Origin: Bin80 sp965261255
GTDB taxonomy: Bacteria; Bacteroidota; Rhodothermia; Rhodothermales; Bin80
Assembly: GCA_965261255.1 (NCBI GenBank)
Contig: CBDHCQ010000004.1
Span: 496,001 to 560,000, forward strand
Direction of reading: 5' to 3'
Length of the DNA stretch: 64,000 bases
Position 1 is the stretch's first letter. The number at the start of each line of letters is the position of its first letter. This document shows positions 28,408 to 36,446 of this stretch, piece after piece. Position numbers and translations under genes: made by a program. The notes beneath the pieces are model-generated. The model worked only from the letters and a program-made list of their open reading frames with translations. It was not told where the DNA came from and ran no database searches.

Positions 28408-29175
28408 TTACAGCGAAAAAGCCATCGGGAGTAATTCCGAGATACGAAAACATTCAGCAGTTTGTTCTCCACGGTCTACCCACAGGACAGCTTCAGGAGC
28501 AATTTCATAGAGCACTTGTCTGCAGGCACCACAGGGAGTGGCCGTAGCCGGTGCCTTCGGGCATGAAATATATACATACTTAATATTTGTCTCTCCGGCA
28601 CTGATAGCTGCAGCAATTGCTGCCCGCTCAGCGCAGAGCATTTGAGTCCAGTCACCGTGCTCCATATTGGCGCCCTGATAGCACTTTTGGTCACGTGTGA
28701 CGACGAGAGCACCCACGGGAAAGTCCGACTCGGGAGTGTAAGCATGCTGTGTTGCTTGTCGTGCAAGGCGTATTCCGGTTGCCGTATCCAGCTTATCTGG
28801 AAAATGCCGGCTAGTAATAAGCTCATCACCAAGCTGGTTTATACTTCCTGGACGCCCCAGAATATCTTCGGCCAGCTGCTCCATAGGACCGGTAAATGAT
28901 TGCCGGATCATTGTTTTTTCTTCCAGCTTTACACGATCACTGAACACAAGGGCAGTGATATCCCGTCGTCCAATGGAGTTTGCACTTGCAAGTACTGCAG
29001 ATAATGCGGGGATGACCAGTGGATAGGAGGCATTTTCGATCCGAACCCCACACACCCAACCACCGTCAGACATGAGTGCCAAAGCAGCCCCTGGGCGGCC
29101 AGAATAAGGTACACGTGAATGCAGGGCAGCTGCACGGGCGCGGCGGCGAAGGCGATTGGCTATTGTTTCTTCCAT
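28408..29175 (-). CDS. cdd: Cytidine deaminase with vestigial N-terminal domain
   Basis: The 255-residue protein consists of two cytidine-deaminase folds. The C-terminal one (about 125-255) is complete: zinc ligands C181, C215 and C218 and the proton-shuttling E183 in CAERAAI and PCGACRQ. It converts cytidine or deoxycytidine to uridine or deoxyuridine in pyrimidine salvage. The N-terminal fold (about 1-100) keeps GVRIENASYP but has P-A-L (56-58) in place of the C/H-A-E triplet and no PCxxC, so it cannot bind zinc. In the enterobacterial two-domain enzyme the catalytic half is the N-terminal one; here the order is reversed. The gene is divergent from the adjoining tRNA-Leu. Confidence 0.88.
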   Translation of the reverse strand: MEETIANRLRRRARAAALHSRVPYSGRPGAALALMSDGGWVCGVRIENASYPLVIPALSAVLASANSIGRRDITALVFSDRVKLEEKTMIRQSFTGPMEQLAEDILGRPGSINQLGDELITSRHFPDKLDTATGIRLARQATQHAYTPESDFPVGALVVTRDQKCYQGANMEHGDWTQMLCAERAAIAAAISAGETNIKYVYISCPKAPATATPCGACRQVLYEIAPEAVLWVDRGEQTAECFRISELLPMAFSL

Positions 29176-29221
29176 TTTGCCAAGGAACGCTTTATGACGT
29201 AAATTCGTTTGCTCGCCGCAG

Positions 29222-29304
29222 GCCGGGGTGGCGGAATGGTAGACGCAACGGACTTAAAATCCGTTGGCCTTAGGGCCGTGCGGGTTCGAGTCCCGCCCCC
29301 GGTA
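29222..29304 (+). tRNA. tRNA-Leu (anticodon TAA)
   Basis: The sequence folds as a class II tRNA of 83 bases without encoded CCA: acceptor gccgggg with ccccggt (a G-U first pair), D arm with gcggaatggtagacgc, anticodon stem acgga/tccgt with loop cttaaaa giving anticodon TAA, long variable arm ggccttagggcc, and T arm gcggg-ttcgagt-cccgc. It lies between cdd (divergent) and the stop codon of the barrel-receptor gene, which begins one base after the tRNA. Confidence 0.95.
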
Positions 29305-32064
29305 CTACATACTGAATAATCCTCCACCAAGCGCACTCAGGCGGTAGGAGAGCCGTAGCATAATATAGCGCCCCAGTGTTTCCGTGCGGCGCTCAGAGAT
29401 ATAGCTTGCGGAATTATTGAAGCTCACAGCCAGATTTTGGTTAAGCAGATCGTGAACTTCGAGCGTGATAGACGCACGTTCATTCATGAACAGGCGTTTA
29501 AGTGATACTCCAACAAGTGCTTTGTTTCGTACATCTCCAAATACATCCTGATCATAAGTTTGGTAGTTCAGATCAGCATTTATGGTCCAGTTAAAGGTTG
29601 GGTGCCAGCTCACGTCAAAAGTGTAGGAACCGTTGATATACTGCTGGTTGAGGTTTTTATTGATCGAGTATTCGACATAGTTGTAGGTCCCCCGAATCCC
29701 CGCCTCCAATTCAATGATATCCTGATTTCGGTTGGATATGGAAATTCCCAGTCCATTGCGTATGATCTGGCTGGCGTTTTCAACTGAGTTGATGAATTCT
29801 GACCCTGTAGACAGGGTCAGGTTATTATTCAGTCTCACTTGAATGTCGAGCGGTCGGATGGGCACGCCCACACTTGCACGCATCTGAGTATTCCAGCCGG
29901 CATCGGAGTTAATTGCGCTGACGGTTTGACGAAGTGACGCATCAATTGAGCGGGTTGGTACAATTTGATTTCGGGTGTAAGTAGTGCGGAGATATGCAAA
30001 GATATTCAAATAGGTCCATGGATCAAAGGACTGAAAGGACCCAGACACCGTGTGGCTAGTCTCGGGTTCGAGATCAGGATTTCCTGTATAAATCCGCAGT
30101 GGGTCACGGTTATTGGAGAAGGGCTGCAGTTCCTGTAGCGTAGGTTCACGCGTATCAGTTCCGTAGCGCACCTCTATGGTTTGATGTTCCTTTAATGATC
30201 GTTTGTATTGTATTTCGGGGAGGATATGTGTATATCCAGCAGTTACGGCAGGTAAATTGTCATCCGAGGTACCATCAAGTTGTGATCGTTGCAGGTGGAC
30301 TTGAAGAGCCAGCCATCCGTTGTCATTGTCTCGTGTCAGCCTGACTCCTGTTCTGTAATACGTATAGGTGCGTTCAAAGGCACGGCTAAGTTGAGGATTC
30401 AATTGACGGATGCGGTCCTTCGTATCGTAGAAGCGTTTATCCTCCTCTCGTCGTGAAAAGTCACGTTCTCCGAAGGTCAGAATTGAAAAACCATTGTCCA
30501 TCGGATGCGTCAATGACAATCGGAGGTCAGCCCCTTCAGTTCTTCCAAACTGGTCCTGATCCTGCTGTATCTCTTCCCAGGTCATAATATTGCCCGTTCT
30601 AGCGAGACCCGTACGTGTGAGTAATTCTGCAATCTCGTCACTGTCGGATAACGTAAGGCCAGCCGTTGCTACCAAACTGGTTCCGCTATCTGAGAGTTTT
30701 TTTCTCCAAGTAAGCGTTCCAGATCCGTTGATTCTGGTATTTTCTGAGTCTATAGTACTTTGAGCTTCATTGAGCAGCAGCTGCTGATGGCCGAAGGTTT
30801 GCTGTACTCCTGTCTGCGCAAGGCCGGACAGGTTCCATCGCACCGTACTGCGGACCCGAATTCGATGGCCGGGTGATAGCTGAACCTGTGCATTGAGGTT
30901 TACTCTATGTCCGAGATTGTCTGTGTTAACCGTTGAAAAATCGTCACCAAAAGCGGACGCATTTTGACCCGCAAGCTCGTGGCGCTGCTCCGTACTGTTT
31001 TGCTGTTGATCCAGCTTATCAAGTGAATAACTGCCGCGCAAATAATTGTTTTCCGAGAAATCACGACCGACATTCAGTCCCAAAGTAATAGACTCCGAAA
31101 ACCCGACACCACCAAAACCCAGGGCGCCGAGCATGGAAGGAGATATGAAGCTTTTTCCACCACTTGCCATCATAAGGCCGACGATGTCTTCAACGCCAAT
31201 ACCGGATTGTCCCACATTATTCGCATTACCGAGAAGAGAAAGTTGGGTGTTTGGCGAAAAGCGCATGAGATTCACGCGGGTAGCATAACGCCCACCTGGT
31301 GTTTGCTCACCTCCAATAGCTCCCGTCAAATTTCCCATCAGGCCCTGTTTGGCATCTTCTTTGAGCAGAAGATCGATAGTCTTCTCCTCTTGTCCGTCTG
31401 GCACACCAGTGAACTCCGCCTGATCACTGTCCTTGTCGTACACCTGCACTTTATCTACTGCCTCTGCGGGCAGGTTTTTGGTGACAACTGAAGGGGTATC
31501 AGCGAAGAACTCTTTGCCATCAACCAGAACATTCTCAACAGTCTCCCCTTGGGCTTTAATGGAGCCATCCGCCTCCACTTCTATGCCAGGTAGGCGTTTC
31601 AATAGGTCTTCAACCACATCATTGGGACGCACTGTGAACGCATTGGCATTGTACTCCAGTGTATCACGCTTAACGACAAAGGGGACATGGTCAGCGCTGA
31701 CCATGACCTCCCCCAGTTCCTCAACAAGCGGATGCATGGTTAGCCTGCCGACATCAAGATCCTCATCAGGCAGCGCAATATCCTCACGCAGAGTGGAGAA
31801 GCCGACGAATGTGATTTGGAGGATATACTCGCCAGGCAAAACCCGCCTCAGTTTGAACGTACCGTCTGACGCCGTTGTGGTAAACTTGGTTAGTACCGAA
31901 TCAGTACGGGTGAGCAGCACCACCGTAGCACTTGGCAGTGGGAGTTCTTCGTCATCAACTACGCTGCCGCTCACATCAAAGCGGTCAGTCTGCGCCACGG
32001 CGGCAGGGGCGAACAGTAGAAGAAACAGTATCGTACTTGTAAGGACATGTAATCGCGTGTGCAT
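29305..32064 (-). CDS. Outer-membrane beta-barrel receptor with carboxypeptidase-regulatory domain (TonB-receptor-like)
   Basis: About 919 residues from the ATG at 32064, which starts a signal peptide (MHTRLHVLTSTILFLLLFAP...AQ). A CarboxypepD_reg-like domain follows (VSGSVVDDEELPLPSATV), then a plug-like region (VVEDLLKRLPGIEVEADGS, VLVDGKEFFADTP) and a long barrel of the outer-membrane beta-barrel family 3 type. It belongs to the Bacteroidota outer-membrane beta-barrel group that often stands next to GLPGLI genes. A transport substrate cannot be named. The GLPGLI gene upstream ends one base before this ATG, so the two are surely co-translated. No SusD partner is present. The longer in-frame start at 32142 lies inside the GLPGLI gene and is rejected. 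Confidence 0.88.
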   Translation of the reverse strand: MHTRLHVLTSTILFLLLFAPAAVAQTDRFDVSGSVVDDEELPLPSATVVLLTRTDSVLTKFTTTASDGTFKLRRVLPGEYILQITFVGFSTLREDIALPDEDLDVGRLTMHPLVEELGEVMVSADHVPFVVKRDTLEYNANAFTVRPNDVVEDLLKRLPGIEVEADGSIKAQGETVENVLVDGKEFFADTPSVVTKNLPAEAVDKVQVYDKDSDQAEFTGVPDGQEEKTIDLLLKEDAKQGLMGNLTGAIGGEQTPGGRYATRVNLMRFSPNTQLSLLGNANNVGQSGIGVEDIVGLMMASGGKSFISPSMLGALGFGGVGFSESITLGLNVGRDFSENNYLRGSYSLDKLDQQQNSTEQRHELAGQNASAFGDDFSTVNTDNLGHRVNLNAQVQLSPGHRIRVRSTVRWNLSGLAQTGVQQTFGHQQLLLNEAQSTIDSENTRINGSGTLTWRKKLSDSGTSLVATAGLTLSDSDEIAELLTRTGLARTGNIMTWEEIQQDQDQFGRTEGADLRLSLTHPMDNGFSILTFGERDFSRREEDKRFYDTKDRIRQLNPQLSRAFERTYTYYRTGVRLTRDNDNGWLALQVHLQRSQLDGTSDDNLPAVTAGYTHILPEIQYKRSLKEHQTIEVRYGTDTREPTLQELQPFSNNRDPLRIYTGNPDLEPETSHTVSGSFQSFDPWTYLNIFAYLRTTYTRNQIVPTRSIDASLRQTVSAINSDAGWNTQMRASVGVPIRPLDIQVRLNNNLTLSTGSEFINSVENASQIIRNGLGISISNRNQDIIELEAGIRGTYNYVEYSINKNLNQQYINGSYTFDVSWHPTFNWTINADLNYQTYDQDVFGDVRNKALVGVSLKRLFMNERASITLEVHDLLNQNLAVSFNNSASYISERRTETLGRYIMLRLSYRLSALGGGLFSM

Positions 32065-32065
32065 G

Positions 32066-32872
32066 CTAGTTTCCACGGAAAATAACTTGATTAACTCTTC
32101 TGGATACTCGTTCCTCCATCCGATCCTGAACGAGTTTTTCAAACTCTTCCTGAGTCACAGGCCGGCCTTTATCAGGCACGGTAATTTCTATCTCGGTATC
32201 AAGCGTAATGGAAGTTGCTTCATAGAGTTTACTTCCATCATCAATGGACAGCATAAGAATCAGGCCGGGTAACCCCCCATAGTTATCTGGACCAAAGGGA
32301 GCGGAGATCTCGGGTGCAAACCACGCCTCCACCGATACGGAGTCCATTGTGGCAGTTGCTTTCATGACCTGTCGATCAAGGAGCATTCCCTCTTCTCCCG
32401 TCAATTTCCAGGCCAGTTCGGGCAGTTCCCCGGTTACCAAAAAGTCACGAGTAAGAAATTTGTAATGATTCGTATAGGTTCCTTCATCCAGGTTTCCTAC
32501 AGAGGCGATCACCTGGGGGGCGCCAAAACTGCCCGAACCCGAAGAACCGGCAAACGAGATCTGTATATTCACGTCTCCACCCGCACTGCGCGTTTTAAAC
32601 CCAGATTTGTTTGCGTCTTCGTCCTTTTCCTCGAGGAGGCGCATAATGCTCAGGGTTTCGTTGAAATCCATCACGTAGGAGTTAGTAACCGAACTTGGTA
32701 TCATGTCCTTGAACTGTTCCATCTCGGGCGGCAGCTCAATATTCAGAACAATGGTATGCGTATAGTTTACTGTGCCAGACTGCGCTGCAGCATGCTGTTG
32801 GGAGGGTACTGCAGAAAAGGCCATCGCAGCCAAGAACAGGAGCGATAAGAGTCTAGGGGAAGGATGAATCAT
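32066..32872 (-). CDS. GLPGLI family protein coupled to the barrel receptor
   Basis: About 268 residues from the ATG at 32872 (MIHPSPRLLSLLFLAAMAFSAV...AAAQ, a signal peptide). The family-defining motif reads GGLPGLILML in the C-terminal third, preceded by AWFAPEISAPFGPDNY, the usual context. Function of GLPGLI proteins is unknown; they are periplasmic and habitually lie beside outer-membrane barrel receptors, as here, where one base separates the stop from the receptor start. It is quite diverged from the two GLPGLI paralogues downstream of it in the window. The C-terminal arginine-rich tail (DRMEERVSRRVNQVIFRGN) is unusual. Confidence 0.85.
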   Translation of the reverse strand: MIHPSPRLLSLLFLAAMAFSAVPSQQHAAAQSGTVNYTHTIVLNIELPPEMEQFKDMIPSSVTNSYVMDFNETLSIMRLLEEKDEDANKSGFKTRSAGGDVNIQISFAGSSGSGSFGAPQVIASVGNLDEGTYTNHYKFLTRDFLVTGELPELAWKLTGEEGMLLDRQVMKATATMDSVSVEAWFAPEISAPFGPDNYGGLPGLILMLSIDDGSKLYEATSITLDTEIEITVPDKGRPVTQEEFEKLVQDRMEERVSRRVNQVIFRGN

Positions 32873-33182
32873 TGACAAATGGCGGGTTGATTGCGAATAT
32901 GTGAGGCAAGGCATATTCGTAGAGAAAATGGCATAGACGAAAAACCTCCACCGTGAAATTGCTACGAACATTGTCGCTTATAGGTTGCAAGTCTTTACAG
33001 ACAAAGAAACCCCAGATCTAGAATCCGGGAAGTTTCCAAAGCTCAGCAACCCTTCAACGGTTCTGATATACTGGATATTGCCTCATTACGCCCCGGGGTG
33101 GATCGCTCAGAGTAAATCGCATTACGAGCCTCCCCACAGGCGTCGGTCAAACACGAATGCAACCTTCACCGTCTCGTTCACC
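32873..33182. other. Intergenic stretch upstream of the GLPGLI-receptor unit
   Basis: About 310 bases between the GLPGLI-receptor unit and the left end of the duplicated segment. It must contain the promoter of the unit. I find no gene, and the short rightward open frame here does not resemble any family. Confidence 0.4.
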
Positions 33183-34665
33183 AGCGTCGTTTACACCTGC
33201 ACCAGTTTCAAGAAGAGGCGCGTACTTCGGCGAACGAATAGCGTCCAGGATGATGTTGAATTTCTCACGCATCCAACAGTCAATGTTGCCTCGGACAACT
33301 GCATGGAGATTTGGAAGGTACCCTTGGGTTCAGTTAGTTCGGACAAGGAGCAGCGGCAGGCTTCAGCATAGGATTCCTCTCGAGCGCTCGGCCCATATCC
33401 CATGTCTCATCGAGAAAGATGGGTAGCGTTCTGACTCACATCAAGCTCGAGATCACTCCAACCTACGGCACAAACTGTACACCTTCACCTATTCTCTCCC
33501 TCAAGGTCTCCATTCTCTCTCTCATGATCTTCATGTACTCCTCTCGCGTTACCGAAATACCTATTGGTGGGGTGATCGGCTCCTCGAGGCCTTCTTTGAG
33601 ACTATTAGCAACAATACTCACTTTCCCGGAGTAAGGGTGCGACACCACAGTGTCTATTGATAACAAGAGGCCCGGAAGGCCAAAAAACTGATTTGGACCG
33701 GCAATCGACGCAATACCCGGGGCATACCATGCTACGGCCTGGAGAGAATCCGAAATAAACTCAGCCTTCTTCACTGCGTGGTCAAGAATAGTACTGTCAG
33801 AATCAACAAGTACCCATTCAGGAATTTGATTTTGAAATTCTTCCGATATCACATAGGGCACGCTCTCACCAATACCGGGAGACTTGGTTATTGTCACCTG
33901 TTCTTCATAATCAAAAAAAGCGGTGAACCCCATAGAGTTGTCAAAACTTCCAAAGGGGCTGACGTTGGGGAAGGGATTGGACAGGCCAGAAAACTCCATC
34001 TCCATAAGGGCTTGTGTGCCACTGTAATGTAACAGCATTATAGTGGTATCCCGCCTGTTCGGCATATCCTCAAATGTTTGCGCCATCTGTGCTACCATAG
34101 CCGAATCCAACTCCATACCTTCGGGCAGATTGGCCATGACCGTTTCCAGATCCATTTGCACTTCGGCTGTTACGGAGTACTCAACCGTCCCTTCATCCTG
34201 TGCGAGAAGTGTAATAGGACTCAGGAAAGCGAAAAGCAGAATCAAATAGCGCATTGGTTTGAATAATGAATCTATTGCAGTGCCATTTTCGGAGGTTGGA
34301 GTCAAGAAGTTTGTTCGCATGATTTCGGTTAAAATTCCTAGATGTCGCCGGACCAACAGCGCCACGTTGCCGTTGTTTCCTTCAAATATACCTGATCGTC
34401 TTCAATGGGGTGTTCTAACATGGATTTTATGCAAAAATCGTAGGATTATGTGCATACCTTTCCTAGAACACCTGCCCTAAAGAAAGCACAAAACCTGCAA
34501 TACGGCACCGAGAGGTCAGATTCAGAGCAGCCACGCATCAGCTGATCCAGGGTGAGTGCAAGACTCCGAACATCAGATGACAGGTCACTTTCAGGTACAG
34601 ACACATGTAAGCTTGGTCTGCCAAACCCATCCTCGGGCCGTCCGAAACCCGCTTCACCGTAATGA
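33183..34665. repeat. Diverged direct duplication, copy A
   Basis: This segment and 36447-37860 are related along their whole length. Both include the 3' flank (tcacctgcacca...caagaagag.cgcgt.cttcgg), a GLPGLI gene, its 5' region (gcatgatttcgg) and a decayed transposase end (catcagatg.cagg.cactttca, ccctcttcacc-type blocks). They have the same orientation and are separated by about 1.8 kb holding a PlsC-like gene. Differences are scattered through coding and non-coding parts alike. Confidence 0.75.
33463..34254 (-). CDS. GLPGLI family protein, paralogue A
   Basis: About 263 residues from the ATG at 34254, which starts a clean signal peptide (MRYLILLFAFLSPITLLAQ); in-frame ATGs at 34320 and 34365 give longer N-termini. 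The mature protein begins DEGTVEYSVTAEV, a typical GLPGLI start, and carries FFGLPGLLLSIDT in the C-terminal half preceded by AWYAPGIASIAGPNQ. The last 60 residues hold ITPPIGISVTREEYMKIM, shared with paralogue B. It is probably periplasmic. Unlike the first GLPGLI gene it has no receptor gene next to it, and it lies within a duplicated segment that also carries transposase debris, so it may be a relict moved away from its partner. Confidence 0.8.
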   Translation of the reverse strand: MRYLILLFAFLSPITLLAQDEGTVEYSVTAEVQMDLETVMANLPEGMELDSAMVAQMAQTFEDMPNRRDTTIMLLHYSGTQALMEMEFSGLSNPFPNVSPFGSFDNSMGFTAFFDYEEQVTITKSPGIGESVPYVISEEFQNQIPEWVLVDSDSTILDHAVKKAEFISDSLQAVAWYAPGIASIAGPNQFFGLPGLLLSIDTVVSHPYSGKVSIVANSLKEGLEEPITPPIGISVTREEYMKIMRERMETLRERIGEGVQFVP

Positions 34666-34709
34666 GGTTCTTCACGGCACTTAGCACCGCGGTGCGTGTC
34701 CAGATGGAC
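34538..34709 (-). pseudogene. Decayed DDE transposase C-terminus, copy A
   Basis: The leftward frame reads TVKRVSDGPRMGLADQAYM followed by KVTCHLMFGVLHSPWIS, which follows the C-terminal pattern of IS4/IS5-type transposases (..VERV..RLKDEFG..., KV..HLMFG.L.....DQL). Only a short piece remains and a stop precedes the expected end. It lies just behind the acyltransferase stop and upstream of GLPGLI paralogue A; the matching piece in copy B is longer. Confidence 0.55.
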
Positions 34710-36056
34710 TTATCCATCGGCTTCTGCAATCGCCAACGCGTCACGCACGGACGCGGCCAGTTCGCGCTTGCATTCCGCCAGATGAGTCACCAGAGGTGCA
34801 TGGCGCTTTCGCAGTCGGGAGTACGTGATTATCTGACGCGTGGACCGATAGATCTCGTTCCAGCGCAGCACTGCGTACGCACAGGCTGGTGCGGCAAGCA
34901 GCAGCCCCACACCCCACACGGAACCGATCCCGATTGCCACGACGATCGCCGCAATAATCCACCAAATAACCATCAAGGCTGCCCCGCTGAGGAGCTTCAT
35001 GGTGCCGACCTGTGTCCGGTCGTGTGGAAGTGCGCGGCGTGTTACAATGCCCGAGAGCCGGTAGGGTGGCCAGCTCAACATCGCCCCTATTATCGCTGGC
35101 AAGAGCAGGACAGCGAGCCATACAGCGCGGCGCACCATGCGCCGCCACGTAATGAGGGTTAATTCGAGTTTCCAGGGATCTGAAACACCAGCTGCCCTCA
35201 ACAGGGAGCTGTACTGATTTGCAAGCTTCTTTATCTCTTCAACCTGCTCAGGATCGCGCATGCTCAAGTTGCTGTACGCGGACAGCAGCCGTGAGGACCA
35301 ATTAAGCTGCCAGGCCAGATCCTTTGCCCGTTCTTTGGGAGCGGTCCACGCGGCCAGAATTGGCACGACCCATAGCAGGCGTGCAGACTCCGCCTGCAAT
35401 ACATTCTTGTCCAGACCGCGCTCGATTTCGACTGTCAGAACCCGTACCGCCTGCCGCGCATCCTCCGCATACTGCTTTTGGTAGGTATCAACCCCGTGCG
35501 CTTCACCTATCGACAGCGCGGCACGCGTGCGGAAGCGAGTCATGCGCTCATACCAGATCCCAACTGGCAGTACGACCACTCCACTCTTCCAGTCCGCAGC
35601 TTCGGCAGTCGTAAGAGCAATGCGTGCCGCACCACTGCGCAAGGGTAATAACTGCGGCGCATCATGTGAAACGCCTTCAGGAAATAATGCCATGGGTCTT
35701 CCTTGGCGTAAAAGCTCACGACACCGGGCAAAGGTCGCCTCATTACGTGCGGCCATATCCTCCGAATCCAAGGCCCCGCCGGGCTTGCCGATGTCCCTGG
35801 GACGGCAAATCGGCAATGCGCCGAACAGGCTCGCAGCCCACCGTTGAATAGGGTTTGCGAAAATCGTGCTTTTGGCAAGAAAGGTGATAGGCCGCCCGCA
35901 CACAGCCATAAGCAGAACTGGATCCAGCACCTTGTTCGGATGATTGAGCACAAAGATGACGGGGCCATTCTTGGGAAGTGCACCGTGTACCTCAATTCCT
36001 TTATAGAATAGTCGCACAAGGCGAAAGACTAGGTAATGGAGCAGCCGACCAATCAT
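34710..36056 (-). CDS. PlsC-like glycerolipid acyltransferase
   Basis: About 448 residues from the ATG at 36056 (MIGRLLHYLVFRLVRLFYKG); a TTG at 36125 is in frame. The acyltransferase motifs are NHPNKVLDP near 38-46 (an H-x5-D spacing rather than the usual H-x4-D, as in yeast Gat1/Gat2-type enzymes), AKSTIF, and FPEGVSHD near 122. The C-terminal half contains several hydrophobic helices (LAVLLLPAIIGAMLSW, LMVIWWIIAAIVVAIGIGSV), unusual in plain PlsC. The probable reaction is acylation of glycerol-3-phosphate or lysophosphatidate at the inner membrane. It lies between the two duplicated GLPGLI segments and looks more GC-rich than they are. Confidence 0.8.
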   Translation of the reverse strand: MIGRLLHYLVFRLVRLFYKGIEVHGALPKNGPVIFVLNHPNKVLDPVLLMAVCGRPITFLAKSTIFANPIQRWAASLFGALPICRPRDIGKPGGALDSEDMAARNEATFARCRELLRQGRPMALFPEGVSHDAPQLLPLRSGAARIALTTAEAADWKSGVVVLPVGIWYERMTRFRTRAALSIGEAHGVDTYQKQYAEDARQAVRVLTVEIERGLDKNVLQAESARLLWVVPILAAWTAPKERAKDLAWQLNWSSRLLSAYSNLSMRDPEQVEEIKKLANQYSSLLRAAGVSDPWKLELTLITWRRMVRRAVWLAVLLLPAIIGAMLSWPPYRLSGIVTRRALPHDRTQVGTMKLLSGAALMVIWWIIAAIVVAIGIGSVWGVGLLLAAPACAYAVLRWNEIYRSTRQIITYSRLRKRHAPLVTHLAECKRELAASVRDALAIAEADG

Positions 36057-36446
36057 ATTCTTACCCGTCTTAATCAGACCGCCCGATACCCATTGCCTCA
36101 GGGCGGCGACTACCTTGCCATGCAATTGCTAGCTCGTCGCCATAAATCCCCGATTGCGCTCCACGCAAGTTCGCCATTGCTCTCCTATCCCGGTGAATTT
36201 TTCGGGTTATTATTCGGTTATTTTGCCCGCATCGCTCGGAATCAGTGGCCCACATGGTAGGAATATGTACATAGGGATTGAATGGCTCAATACAAGATAT
36301 CAAAACCGATGATTGGGGTAGAGAAGAGTTAAAAACTTTAATTCTGCGGTTATCTCCTGGCGAAATTCAGGTCGCTAGCCACGAAAATCCGGTTGAACCC
36401 TGTGATTTAACAGTCGCCGCCTTCATTTTCGGATGTCGCCAAACAA
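36057..36446. other. Intergenic stretch
   Basis: Nearly 400 bases upstream of the acyltransferase and downstream of duplication copy B. No convincing gene; short frames are unrelated to known families. The acyltransferase promoter should be here. Confidence 0.4.

Noticed and set aside
31433..32272. Rightward 279-codon frame
   Set aside because: Antisense of the barrel receptor's signal, carboxypeptidase-like and plug regions; serine/threonine-rich shadow.
32985..33371. Rightward 128-codon frame with a KKRRVLRR motif also found at 36278-36493
   Set aside because: The shared motif comes from the duplicated flank; the frames differ before and after it, so it is not conserved as protein.
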